Assembly (NCBI GenBank): GCA_016927055.1
Contig: JAFGNK010000130.1
Coordinates: 1-40,912, forward strand
From: Methanotrichaceae archaeon
GTDB taxonomy: Archaea > Halobacteriota > Methanosarcinia > Methanotrichales > Methanotrichaceae
DNA length: 40,912 bases
Direction of reading: 5' to 3'
Below are positions 29,201-37,980 of this stretch, piece after piece. The position numbers and the translations under genes are program-made. The notes beneath the pieces are model-generated. The model saw only the letters and a list, made by a program, of their open reading frames with translations. It was not told the origin of the DNA and did not search any database. Position 1 is the stretch's first letter. Each line of letters starts with the position of its first letter.

Positions 29201-30062
29201 TGATCGGCTAATCGAACATGGACGCGCTCATGAGGCAATTTTATGTTTTGAGCAGATGCGGTACAAAAAACGGCGGCTTAATAGTCGACAAGCGGTGCGC
29301 GTACTTCAAGCCATGCTTCATTCTTCAGATGATCTTAAAAAAATGGATGCACATGCCGTCGTTGAAGTGATAAAAGCGCTGCAGGATGACATGAGTACGA
29401 ATCAGGACGATCTATCTCAAATTGAATTTGCATTTCTCCCTCTGCTTGATGGGCACCTTGGCGCATCGCCTAAGCTGTTAGAGCAGCGATTAGCAGATGA
29501 TCCAGAATTTTTTTGCGAGATTATTCGCGCTGTGTTTAGATCAAATAAGGAAGACAGCCAGGTTGAAGAACCAACTGAGAAAAAGAAGAACATCGCATCA
29601 TTGGCATACAGCCTGCTCCATAATTGGAGAACGCCTCCTGGAAGCCAGAAAGATGGGACATATAATGGCGAAGCTATGGAATATTGGCTGGGAAGGGTCA
29701 AAGAGATTTGCCGTGAATCGGAACATTTGGATATAGGCCTCTCTACGGCGGGTCAGGTTTTCATTCACATTCCTTCTGACCCTGATGGTTTTTGGATGCA
29801 CCATTCAGCAGCAAAGGTACTGAATGCTAAGGAGAACAAAAGGATCCGAGATGGATATCTTATTGCGAGGATCAATTCGCGTGGAGGCTATTTTAGCACA
29901 GCCGGAGAAAATGAAAGAAAGCTTGCTGCAGAGTATCGTGAACGTGCCGAAGAAGCGGAAGCTCATGGGTACCATCGATTAGCTGCTACCATGAGAGAAT
30001 TATCAGCCATTTATCAGCGTGATGCTGAAAGGGAGGAAACAAGAACTCTCTACGATGAATAG
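26274..30062 (+). CDS. Very large protein: PD-(D/E)xK-like N-terminus, STAND-like middle without evident Walker A, helical-repeat C-terminus; candidate defence effector
   Basis: ORF 26253-30062; ATG at 26274 preceded by aagggaga. N-term GQSGPDGILDTDFGFPPFVPEGISYWEIGTG...KATSDY; middle NPRSNQVKEALEKAGYSTEKARTIAQKSGGNLGAMLRLL; C-term ERKLAAEYRERAEEAEAHGYHRLAATMRELSAIYQRDAEREE. Confidence 0.72.
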   Translation: MIDENQLDEWVRGHARDAQGLIVELIYRLVAASSPEPKRRRFPLGDSIGQSGPDGILDTDFGFPPFVPEGISYWEIGTGVNAGNKATSDYSDLTDRTPVEVRLESAFIFVTPLSGRRDWQYSWKENAQATWIREKRERNEWKEVCVIDGTVLIDWLRHFPAVELWLANAMGFPAQQIESVEQHWIDLKEIGSPPPLIPDIFLANRDGARAKLKDLFNGITLQLKLDTHFPSQVADFIAAHIESLDRDAKMDLAGRCLIISCAEAWKAIMNPLVPHFLVADFDLNDDSGTKLLSGAQRAGHKVVYRGLPGGIPHPNKASLPNPRSNQVKEALEKAGYSTEKARTIAQKSGGNLGAMLRLLHNLSLMPEWAQGTDASELAIAELLGAWSDQSEADKAVAEKLSGKAYGEWIRIMREIALRPDTPLNHHNETWKVISRYEGWYALGPNLFDDHLNCFKKIAVEALRERDPQFELQSDKRLMASIYGKVLDKSYPLRRGLAESLALIGSHPEALKSCSTGKANETSVLAIREILSDADWILWASLNDLLPLLAEASPDEFLKAVEMALNSENCPFDAVFAQEGSGILGRNYMTGLLWALETLAWDADYLIRVVVLLSQLAEKDPGGNWANRPANSLSTILLPWFPQTCAPVPMRKAAVSILIKEHPEVAWNLLLSLLPQSHQISHGSRKPAWREIIPDDWFERASPREYYEQVDIYAELITSAAMSNLSKLVSLIDRLNDFPPQARDQILAHLGSDALISMPEAKRIPLWTEITNLIIKHRKFVDSKWAMKADEVDKISKIAEKLEPKSPIYRHRRLFSERDFDLYEKIGDHEELIKALDDRRQKAVVEISELEGMDAVLEFAKAVESPWRVGFALGVSAQIEAEPFIFPSLLDSEDKSQMQFVGGFVRGRFLSRQWQWVDEIDTNAWTTSQKGQFLAFLPFISDTWKLLPQLLREDESPYWSKTNVNPDGGDQNLEMAIDRLIEHGRAHEAILCFEQMRYKKRRLNSRQAVRVLQAMLHSSDDLKKMDAHAVVEVIKALQDDMSTNQDDLSQIEFAFLPLLDGHLGASPKLLEQRLADDPEFFCEIIRAVFRSNKEDSQVEEPTEKKKNIASLAYSLLHNWRTPPGSQKDGTYNGEAMEYWLGRVKEICRESEHLDIGLSTAGQVFIHIPSDPDGFWMHHSAAKVLNAKENKRIRDGYLIARINSRGGYFSTAGENERKLAAEYRERAEEAEAHGYHRLAATMRELSAIYQRDAEREETRTLYDE

Positions 30063-30074
30063 GGATGTATGATT

Positions 30075-30647
30075 ATGGCCACAAAAATTCCCGAATATCC
30101 GCCGGTCTACCAGCTTAAGATCACGATGGCCGGTATCAGGCCGCTCATCTGGCGCAGGATTTTGGTCAGCGGCGACATAAAGCTCTACAAGCTGCACAAA
30201 ATCCTGCAGGCCGTTATGGGGTGGGAGGACTATCATCTGCACCTTTTCACTGTCGATGATGTGGTTTATGCCTATCCCAGCCCGGATGACCCCTGGCCCC
30301 TGAAGACCAAGAACGAGAGGCGAGCCAGGCTATCCGATGTTGTCCCAGATGAGAAGACCAAATTTGATTACGAATACGACCTGGGCGATAGCTGGCATCA
30401 TATTATCCTAGTGGAGAAGATCCTTTATCCTGAAGAAGGTCTGGAGCGTCCCGTCTGTCTGGATGGAAAGCGCTCTGCGCCTCCAGAGGACTGCGGTGGA
30501 AGAAGCGGTTATCAAAACTTTCTAAAAGCCATCTCCAACCCCAATCACCCGGATCATGAATGGCTCCTGGAGTGGGCCGGAGGAGAGTTCGACCCGGAAA
30601 GATTTGATCTGGAGAAGGTCAATGGCCTCCTCGCCAAGATCAGGTAG
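30075..30647 (+). CDS. Plasmid pRiA4b ORF-3 family protein
   Basis: ORF 30069-30647; YQLKITMAGIRPLIWRRILVSGDIKLYKLHKILQAVMGWEDYHLHLF, FDYEYDLGDSWHHIILVEKIL, PPEDCGGRSGYQNFLKAISNP. Confidence 0.9.
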   Translation: MATKIPEYPPVYQLKITMAGIRPLIWRRILVSGDIKLYKLHKILQAVMGWEDYHLHLFTVDDVVYAYPSPDDPWPLKTKNERRARLSDVVPDEKTKFDYEYDLGDSWHHIILVEKILYPEEGLERPVCLDGKRSAPPEDCGGRSGYQNFLKAISNPNHPDHEWLLEWAGGEFDPERFDLEKVNGLLAKIR

Positions 30648-30701
30648 AGCGACACCAGAATGCATATGCATCAATGGTGAAAGTGATGTCGATGGACTAA
30701 T

Positions 30702-31667
30702 GTGCAGACGATACAATGCTCGCCATGGTCCTGGACCGGCCCAAAGCAAATCCTGATAAAAGTCCATGCCTGTGGAGTGTGCCGCACCGATCTGCATATC
30801 CTGGATGGTGAGCTTCCCCGTCCCAAGCTGCCCCTGATTCCCGGCCACGAGATCATTGGCAGTGTGGCCGGCAGAGGGGAGGATGCCAGCGATTATGAAA
30901 TCGGCCAGAGAATCGGAGTGCCCTGGCTGGGATACACCGATGGCAAGTGCCGCTTTTGCCGGAGCGGCCGGGAAAATCTCTGCGACAATGCGCAATTTAC
31001 GGGCTATACCCTGGACGGGGGCTATGCCGGGTATGCCGTGGCCGATGAAAGGTTCTGCTTTCCAGTCCCACCATCCTATTCAGATGCGAAGGCAGCCCCT
31101 CTCATGTGTGCCGGGCTCATCGGCTACCGGTCCTACCGTCTGGCCACAGAAAGGCCCGGTGTGGAGCGCCTGGGCATCTACGGCTTTGGGGCTGCCGCCC
31201 ACATCCTCTGTCAGGTGGCAGTATATCAGGGCAAGGAGGTTTATGCTTTCACGAGACCTGGAGATGAAGAAGCCCAGCAGTTTGCCCTCCGCCTGGAAGC
31301 TACCTGGGCAGGCGGCTCCGACCAGCAGCCGCCCCGGGCTTTAGATGCTGTCATCATCTTTGCCCCGGTCGGCTCCCTGATTCCCGCAGCTTTGCGAGCT
31401 ACTGCAAAGGGTGGCAGCATTGTCTGCGGCGGAATACACATGAGCGACATCCCCTCATTTCCCTATCGTCTCCTCTGGGAAGAGAGGGCGGTAAGGTCGG
31501 TCGCCAACCTGACCCGCCAGGATGGATACGAGTTCTTAAAGATCGCACCCAGGGTGCCGGTGAAGACCGAGGTGCAGACTTACTCGCTGCAAGATGCTAA
31601 TGAAGCACTCTCAGACCTTCGTCTGGGCAAGATCGGGGGGGCGGCAGTCCTGACAATGGATCAATGA
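30702..31667 (+). pseudogene. Zn-dependent alcohol dehydrogenase, probably damaged at N-terminus
   Basis: KVHACGVCRTDLHILDGELPRPKLPLIPGHEIIGSV, CRFCRSGRENLCDN, IYGFGAAAH; normal start MLAMVLDRPK (30716) is in a different frame. Confidence 0.75.
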
Positions 31668-31708
31668 AGAAGCCAGTACAGCTAGGCAGAAATAAGCCAA
31701 TGTTTTGA

Positions 31709-31739
31709 CTTCGCGGCTTCGCGCCTTCCCGTGAAACCA
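31709..31739. repeat. CTTCGCG-type dispersed repeat
   Basis: acttcgcggcttcgcgccttcccgtgaaacc. Confidence 0.5.
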
Positions 31740-31866
31740 GACCCCGTTGAATCTCACGCCACGCCCTGACGGGCAGGAAGAACCGGAAAGAACGATCAGC
31801 CGTTAACAAAGGACCATTATACTCTCGCAATCATGTCTTTAATCAGGTCCGTCTGTACCATGTACT

Positions 31867-31922
31867 GGTCAACATGAAAGGGTCAACATGAAAGGGTCAA
31901 CATGAAAGGGTCAACATGAAAG
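31867..31922. repeat. Perfect tandem repeat, 4 x 14 bp (GGTCAACATGAAAG)
   Basis: Read directly: four identical consecutive units. Confidence 0.97.
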
Positions 31923-31978
31923 CCAAGTCAACAATTTTTTCCGACAGAATTTAATTCTTCAAGCTCCTTGTAATTACC

Positions 31979-32632
31979 ATGAATCCCAAATCCTTTCCCT
32001 GTCAACTCATAAGCTGGGAGGAAGCGTACCAGCTTTCCAGGACTCTGGCCAGGCAGATCAAATCCTCCGGTTTTCGTCCTCATCTGGTCATAGCCATCGG
32101 GCGAGGGGGATATGTTCCCGCAAGGATAGTCTGTGACTTTCTCCTGCACAATCTTCTCACCAGCATCAAGATAGAGCATTGGGACATTGCTGCCTGCAAG
32201 AGGCCGGAGGCAGCGGTTCGCTTTCCTCTGGCCGTAGATGTCCGGGATCAAAGCATTCTGATCATCGATGATGTTACCGATACGGGAGACACCCTCAAAG
32301 CTGCTTTGCATTATGTAAACGCATTAGGGGCAACGGAGGCCAAAACAGGAGTTATGCAGCATAAGACTACATCCTCTGTAGTGCCGGATTTTTATGCTGA
32401 TGTGATAAAGGACTGGAGATGGATAATCTACCCCTGGGCAGCTCATGAGGATCTGGTGGGATTTACTGAGAAGGTCCTCTCTTCTGAGCTTGCCACGGGA
32501 GAGCAAATCCGCGCCAGGCTAAAAGAGCAATACGAGCTGTCTGTGGATGAAAATCGCCTTGCAGAAGTGCTGGATGATCTGATAGATATGAAAAAGGCCG
32601 AAAAGTCCCAGGAGAAGTACAGAAAGACTTGA
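31979..32632 (+). CDS. Phosphoribosyltransferase (purine PRT-like)
   Basis: 217 aa; ISWEEAYQLSRTLARQI, VIAIGRGGYVPARIVCDFL, ILIIDDVTDTGDTLKAA. Confidence 0.93.
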   Translation: MNPKSFPCQLISWEEAYQLSRTLARQIKSSGFRPHLVIAIGRGGYVPARIVCDFLLHNLLTSIKIEHWDIAACKRPEAAVRFPLAVDVRDQSILIIDDVTDTGDTLKAALHYVNALGATEAKTGVMQHKTTSSVVPDFYADVIKDWRWIIYPWAAHEDLVGFTEKVLSSELATGEQIRARLKEQYELSVDENRLAEVLDDLIDMKKAEKSQEKYRKT

Positions 32633-32642
32633 TCAAGATTAG

Positions 32643-35108
32643 CTATTCATTTTTCACTTCATTCTGCACTCTGCGAATCTCACATTTCCTCAGAGCCTCT
32701 CTCAGATCCTCCATCTTCACCGGTTTGCTGATGTAGCCGTCCATGCCGGCATCCAGACATCTATCCCGGTCTCCCTCTAAAGCACAGGCAGTGAGAGCAA
32801 TGATGCAGGGCTGCTCCGATAGTGGCCATCGCTTGCGAATAAGGCTTGCGGCTTCCAGTCCATCCATGCGAGGCATCTGAACATCCATGAGTATCAGATC
32901 ATAGCGCTGCTTCTCCAGAGCTGTTAAAACATCCTGGCCGTCATTGGCGATGTCTGCCTGAAATCCCAGCTTTCTGAGCATCTTTTTTATGACTCTCTTA
33001 TTCACTTCATTATCTTCAGCAATTAGAATGCAAAGTTCACCATAAATTCCACCTGGAGAGTCGCCCTCCCTTCGCTCTTGAGCCTGGTACAGGGGCGGGC
33101 ACAGGTAAGGAGATGATGCTTCCTTGCTGCCAGGAGAGCTGGCCGGGGCGACATCCACTGGAACCGAGAAATGAAAGGTAGAGCCCTTGCCCAGCTCCGA
33201 TTCGACCCAGATGCGGCCTCCCATGATATCAACCAGTTTTTTGCTTATAGCCAGGCCTAAACCCGTTCCTCCATACTTGCGAGTGGTGGACATATCTACC
33301 TGGCTGAAGGATTGAAAGAGTCTGTTCATCCTTTCCGGGGGTATCCCTATTCCCGTATCCTGAACCGCAAAGTGAAGATGGATGCGGCGGACTGCATGGC
33401 TTTTGTTGCTCATTTCTCCCATGCTTTCATTGATAGCCTCCGAGGAGACAATGACCACCACCTCGCCCTCCTCCGTAAACTTCACCGCATTGCTAAGGAA
33501 GTTTATCAGGATCTGTCGCATCCTGGTTGGATCACTATTGATACTATCAGGCACAAATCCATCAATCTGATAGTGCAGCTTCAGGCCTTTTTCTCTTGCA
33601 TTGCCAGCCAGTAAATCCAGACAATTCTCCAGGAAACTTTGCAGACGGATGTCCTTTTTTTCCAGCTCCATCCGGCCAGCTTCTATCTTGGAAAAGTCCA
33701 GGATATCATTGATAGTTGCCAGCAGAGCATCTCCGCTGCTCTTTATGATCTCGACGCACTCCTGCTGCTCAAAATCCAGATTGGAGTCCAGAAGGAGACC
33801 TGTCATGCCAATAACTGCATTCATGGGAGTTCGGATCTCATGGCTCATATTGGCCAGAAACTCGGTTTTTGCTCGTGCTGCTTCTTCAGCTGCTTCCTTG
33901 GCCTGCCTGAGGGCCTCCTCAGATTCCTTTCGCCTGGTAATATCGGTGATAATGCCCCTCCAGCCCACAAATTTGCCATCTCTTTCTATCCTGGTGGCAT
34001 AAACCATACCAGGAAAGGTGCTGCCATCTTTTCTGAGCATGAGGTATTCCTCTGAACTTTGCAAAGGCTGGGTCTGCACAGTCTGAGACGGTGGTATGGC
34101 TTGCGGGCTGAAGTCCTCTATGATTCTGTTCCTTTCCTTGAAAGCCATAACCTCAATGACATGCAGACCTTTTTTTAGATCCTCTGGAGTGTATCCAAAT
34201 GTCGTCAGGCCGAAGCTGTTGGCAAATATGATGTCTCCCTGAGCGTCCACCTCGAAGACGGTCTGGGGAAGTAGCTCCGCCAGCTCACGGTACCTTCTTT
34301 CGCTCTCCTTCATAGCTTCCTCAGCCTTGATTCGGGCGATGATCCCGGCTGTCGAAGCTGCTAAAGCTTCCAGGGCCATGCGGGCGCTCTGAGGAAAATC
34401 GTCAAAGGTCCGGGAGACGAGGATGATAGCCGCAATAGGCCGATCGTTGTATTTTACTGGAAAGTCGGCTATGGATCTAAACCCTTCCACGCGGAGATCG
34501 TTAAAGGGAGATGAGTCAATGTATGAGCGATCTCGGTAGACCCATTTTCCTGCCTTGACTATTTTTGCCCTGAGTGAATCTGGACCGCAATATGAGCATC
34601 CTTTAACAAATCTGTCTGAAAGACCCTTGTGATGCACCATATTTACCCCGCCTTCTTCATCGGCAAGGTAGACGGCTCCACCATCGATGCCATCAATTCT
34701 TAAAGCCGCATCAAATATCTGGCCCAGGGCTTCCTTGATACTGTTAGCAGAGATGAGAGCTGCTGCCAGGTCACGCTGTAGTAGCAGCAGTTCTTCGATT
34801 CGCCTGTGCTCAATGATCATGGCCTGCAGCATCTCATTGCTTTTCTCTAGCTGCCTATTTGCCCTGATTAATTCGGAAATGTCATCTCTGGGTTCCGCCT
34901 CTTTTTTGGCTCTTGTCTCTATCTCAGCCCCTGTCTTTTTTCCACTCCCGGTCTTCCTTTTGCCACTCAAAGCGCCAAGACTCTCTTTGCCGGGATCATT
35001 AATGTTATCAAGCATCTCCTTCAAGTTCTCCACAAGCTTGATCCGAAAAGATCGCTTCTCTTTCTTAATGCTTTTCCATTTTACCACATGAAAATGTTTT
35101 CGGGTCAC
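32643..35108 (-). CDS. GAF/PAS hybrid sensor histidine kinase with receiver domain
   Basis: 821 aa; GAF, PAS (IITDITRRK), FLANMSHEIRTPMNAVIGMTGLLLDSN, GTGLGLAISKKLVDIMGGRIWVESELGKGSTF, LILMDVQMPRMDG. Confidence 0.95.
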   Translation of the reverse strand: MTRKHFHVVKWKSIKKEKRSFRIKLVENLKEMLDNINDPGKESLGALSGKRKTGSGKKTGAEIETRAKKEAEPRDDISELIRANRQLEKSNEMLQAMIIEHRRIEELLLLQRDLAAALISANSIKEALGQIFDAALRIDGIDGGAVYLADEEGGVNMVHHKGLSDRFVKGCSYCGPDSLRAKIVKAGKWVYRDRSYIDSSPFNDLRVEGFRSIADFPVKYNDRPIAAIILVSRTFDDFPQSARMALEALAASTAGIIARIKAEEAMKESERRYRELAELLPQTVFEVDAQGDIIFANSFGLTTFGYTPEDLKKGLHVIEVMAFKERNRIIEDFSPQAIPPSQTVQTQPLQSSEEYLMLRKDGSTFPGMVYATRIERDGKFVGWRGIITDITRRKESEEALRQAKEAAEEAARAKTEFLANMSHEIRTPMNAVIGMTGLLLDSNLDFEQQECVEIIKSSGDALLATINDILDFSKIEAGRMELEKKDIRLQSFLENCLDLLAGNAREKGLKLHYQIDGFVPDSINSDPTRMRQILINFLSNAVKFTEEGEVVVIVSSEAINESMGEMSNKSHAVRRIHLHFAVQDTGIGIPPERMNRLFQSFSQVDMSTTRKYGGTGLGLAISKKLVDIMGGRIWVESELGKGSTFHFSVPVDVAPASSPGSKEASSPYLCPPLYQAQERREGDSPGGIYGELCILIAEDNEVNKRVIKKMLRKLGFQADIANDGQDVLTALEKQRYDLILMDVQMPRMDGLEAASLIRKRWPLSEQPCIIALTACALEGDRDRCLDAGMDGYISKPVKMEDLREALRKCEIRRVQNEVKNE

Positions 35109-35277
35109 AATTGCCGGCTATCAACCAAGAATCCCAGGTTGCTTTTTATTTTTATGCTTATTGCTTTTGTGCCTATTCCTTTGGGAACCTTTTATTTTGA
35201 TAAAGGCTCTCAGGTTTTATTTGTATAAGCGGATACAGCCCGGATAGCATAAAATAGGGTCCGCAATAAGCCAAAAA

Positions 35278-36117
35278 TTATGGAAATAAAGCCGCATCCT
35301 TCTCCAGAACACCTATCCTGGGCGGCTTTATTCCTCGTTTGGAAAACTCGGCCCATGCTCGTCTCGTAACATCAGTTTCAAAAGAGAACTCATACCGGAA
35401 ATCGTTGGCATACCCCTTGGCCCGGATGCGCTTATAAAATGGAAAATCTTTCATAAGGATTACATAAGGGTGCTTCTCTGATAGCCGAATGTATTTGGAC
35501 GTCAACAATGCTTCTTTTATGATGTTCATGGCCAAGTTGGCATCGCAGCTCGGATCGATAAACAGATCAATCACCACCATCATCTCTAGGTTTCCGGCAT
35601 TGACATTCACTACCGATTTTTGGAAGATTGAGCCGTTTGGCACTGACACCAGGCTATCGTCCGGTGTCACCAGCCTGGTGACCCGAAGCCCGATATCCTT
35701 CACTTCTCCGTAATAGCCACCCATAGTTATCTTGTCGCCGATCTGATAGGGCCTTTCCACGACGGTCAGAATACCCCCTACCACATCGGAAAAGAGGTTT
35801 TGCAGGCCGAAGCCCAGGCCTGCTCCCAATAGACCGGAGAAAAGGAGGAGCTGACTGGATGCGATGTTGAAGATGTGCGCCAAAATATAATAGATAGCTA
35901 CGAAATAGAAGGTGAACTTCAAAAGTGGTATCAACATCTTGACAGTTATCCTGTTAAGCCCGACGATATTGAGGGCCTTCCATTCGGAGAGGTGAGTCAG
36001 CACATAGGTAAAGATGCGGCTGGCAGCATAGGCCAGCAGGAGCACTACAAGGGAACTTAAGATGGAGGACGCATCTATGGATTGCAAAAGCCCTGACTTG
36101 ATATCTTCAACTGCCAT
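35278..36117 (-). CDS. mscS: MscS-family mechanosensitive channel
   Basis: 279 aa; LFSGLLGAGLGFGLQNLFSDVVGGILTVVERPYQIGDKITMGGYYGEVKDIGLRVTRLVTPDDSLVSVPNG. Confidence 0.95.
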   Translation of the reverse strand: MAVEDIKSGLLQSIDASSILSSLVVLLLAYAASRIFTYVLTHLSEWKALNIVGLNRITVKMLIPLLKFTFYFVAIYYILAHIFNIASSQLLLFSGLLGAGLGFGLQNLFSDVVGGILTVVERPYQIGDKITMGGYYGEVKDIGLRVTRLVTPDDSLVSVPNGSIFQKSVVNVNAGNLEMMVVIDLFIDPSCDANLAMNIIKEALLTSKYIRLSEKHPYVILMKDFPFYKRIRAKGYANDFRYEFSFETDVTRRAWAEFSKRGIKPPRIGVLEKDAALFP

Positions 36118-37185
36118 TTACCACACCAACTGCATGCTCTTCAGGTAGCTTTCTATGCTGTGCAATGCCTCGGGCATGATGCTCAGAAGCTCGTTCTCGA
36201 CAGATATCAGGCCGTTCTTCTTCAGATCGTGGACAGATCGATTTACATCTGCGTTAGGATCTATTATGTCCTTTAACTCTTCAATGCTGATGCGCTCCAT
36301 GCACAGGATTATATATAACAAAAAAGCCTGGTCGTAATTGAGATCAATTTTATGCTGTGGCTTGATTATATCTCCCGGCTTGATAGCGCCTTCGGCTCTG
36401 GAAACGCTTCTCATCCAGATAGCCTTTGCCACACCGGGATTTCCTTCCGAATGATCTAAAAGCCTATTGAACACTTTGTCCTCAACAGAGACCGTTTCTT
36501 TCTTCTTTGATCCATTAAATCTATCGGGCAACCTGGACTTTAGAGCTGCATAATCAAATGTGGGAACCGGAATCTGGAGCGTTCGATTCAATGGTTTTAC
36601 TTCAAAGGGTGTCCTGGTAAATTGAAGGATCTTTTCTTCCTGACTGGTTTGTTCCTCTTCAAAGCTCATTTCCCATTCACAGGATGACATAATCATCTCT
36701 TTTAGATCCTGAGAATTGAGTTTGGGAAGCTCTATCTTCGTGGGAAATATCTGCTGCAGAGGAAACAGCCTGGATAGATAGTTCCAGGTATAAATGTTCC
36801 AGGTAGTGATGAATAATTTACTGGATGAGGCTACAAGATTTAAAAAATCATCAAGCATCTGAAATCCACCAATTTTTCGCATATAAAGGAAGTGGCAGTT
36901 ATCGACCAAGACTATTCCCCCAGACCTTGTAAGGGCTTCAAAGAGAGTCTTATCCTTTACCAATCTTCTTAAGTAAATTTTGGTTGTGTTCTCGGGACGA
37001 ATCCCGGCAACTTTGCCCAAAAGCTCGCTGCTGCCGGAAAAAGGTTCTGATACTATCGCTATATTTGATCTGCCCTCAATTTGCAGCTTGTCGATGCTCT
37101 CTTGAATGGTCTTGAGTGTCTCATTAAATCCAAATAGTTCTTGATAGCTATCATCTTCCTTAATGACACATTGTGAAGATACCAT
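36118..37185 (-). CDS. Hypothetical AAA-like protein with degenerate P-loop, coupled to mscS
   Basis: 355 aa; SNIAIVSEPFSGSSELLGKV (GxxxxGK[ST]-like position lacking Gly/Lys), GIVLVDNCHFL Walker-B-like; its stop is adjacent to the mscS ATG. Confidence 0.7.
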   Translation of the reverse strand: MVSSQCVIKEDDSYQELFGFNETLKTIQESIDKLQIEGRSNIAIVSEPFSGSSELLGKVAGIRPENTTKIYLRRLVKDKTLFEALTRSGGIVLVDNCHFLYMRKIGGFQMLDDFLNLVASSSKLFITTWNIYTWNYLSRLFPLQQIFPTKIELPKLNSQDLKEMIMSSCEWEMSFEEEQTSQEEKILQFTRTPFEVKPLNRTLQIPVPTFDYAALKSRLPDRFNGSKKKETVSVEDKVFNRLLDHSEGNPGVAKAIWMRSVSRAEGAIKPGDIIKPQHKIDLNYDQAFLLYIILCMERISIEELKDIIDPNADVNRSVHDLKKNGLISVENELLSIMPEALHSIESYLKSMQLVW

Positions 37186-37304
37186 TAATCCTCATAATCT
37201 TTTTATGTTAATAAATTGAACTCTTGAGATAGGATTCATCTTTGATTATGATTCATTTCTTAAATATAAAATTTCTCCAAAAAAATGGTTCTTTGGGATT
37301 CTCA

Positions 37305-37742
37305 TCAAGTCAGATCTGAAGTGCAATGCGAACACTTGACTGCTGCCTTGGGAATGCTCTCCTTGCAAAAGGGGCACTCCTTGGTGGTGGGATCGGGAGG
37401 TGCCGGCTTCTTCTTGGCGGCATTTACCTGACGGATGAGCACGAATATGGCCAGGGCTACAATGAGGAAGCTGATAATGGCATTTATGAACAGACCGTAA
37501 TTGATGGTAGGCGCGGCTGCCGCCTGAGCCTCTGCCAGGGTGGCATAGGTCTTTCCGTCCAGAGCTACGAAGAGGTCGGCAAAGTTTATGCCGCCCATGA
37601 GCATGCCGACAGGTGGCATAATGACGTCTTTTACCAGAGAATTGACTATGGCACCAAAAGCAGCGCCGATGATGATACCTACTGCCATATCCAGGACATT
37701 GCCCTTCAGTGCGAACTCCTTAAACTCACCAATAAATCCCAT
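37305..37742 (-). CDS. mscL: Large-conductance mechanosensitive channel MscL with C-terminal zinc ribbon
   Basis: 145 aa; [43 protein letters not shown]; tail [18 protein letters not shown]. Confidence 0.96.
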   Translation of the reverse strand: MGFIGEFKEFALKGNVLDMAVGIIIGAAFGAIVNSLVKDVIMPPVGMLMGGINFADLFVALDGKTYATLAEAQAAAAPTINYGLFINAIISFLIVALAIFVLIRQVNAAKKKPAPPDPTTKECPFCKESIPKAAVKCSHCTSDLT

Positions 37743-37980
37743 AATTCCAAACCCCTCTTAAAAGATACTTTTTCTCTTTTGGTAATAGTTGCTCAAAATA
37801 TAAATTCTTTATGGAAGGAATCGGCAAATAGTGTCCGGATTTCAGTATGATTCATAAGAATAGGTGATAAAACTCCATGTTTTGGGTGTAACAATCGATT
37901 TGGCAGGCATGTGTTGTAATCGTTTTTATATGGGCTCGATGCAGAAATAACTTTGTAGAAAGAGAGCCATTCGAATCTTA

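Noticed and set aside
31867-31922. CRISPR array
   Set aside because: 14-bp units are directly adjacent with no spacers; simple tandem repeat
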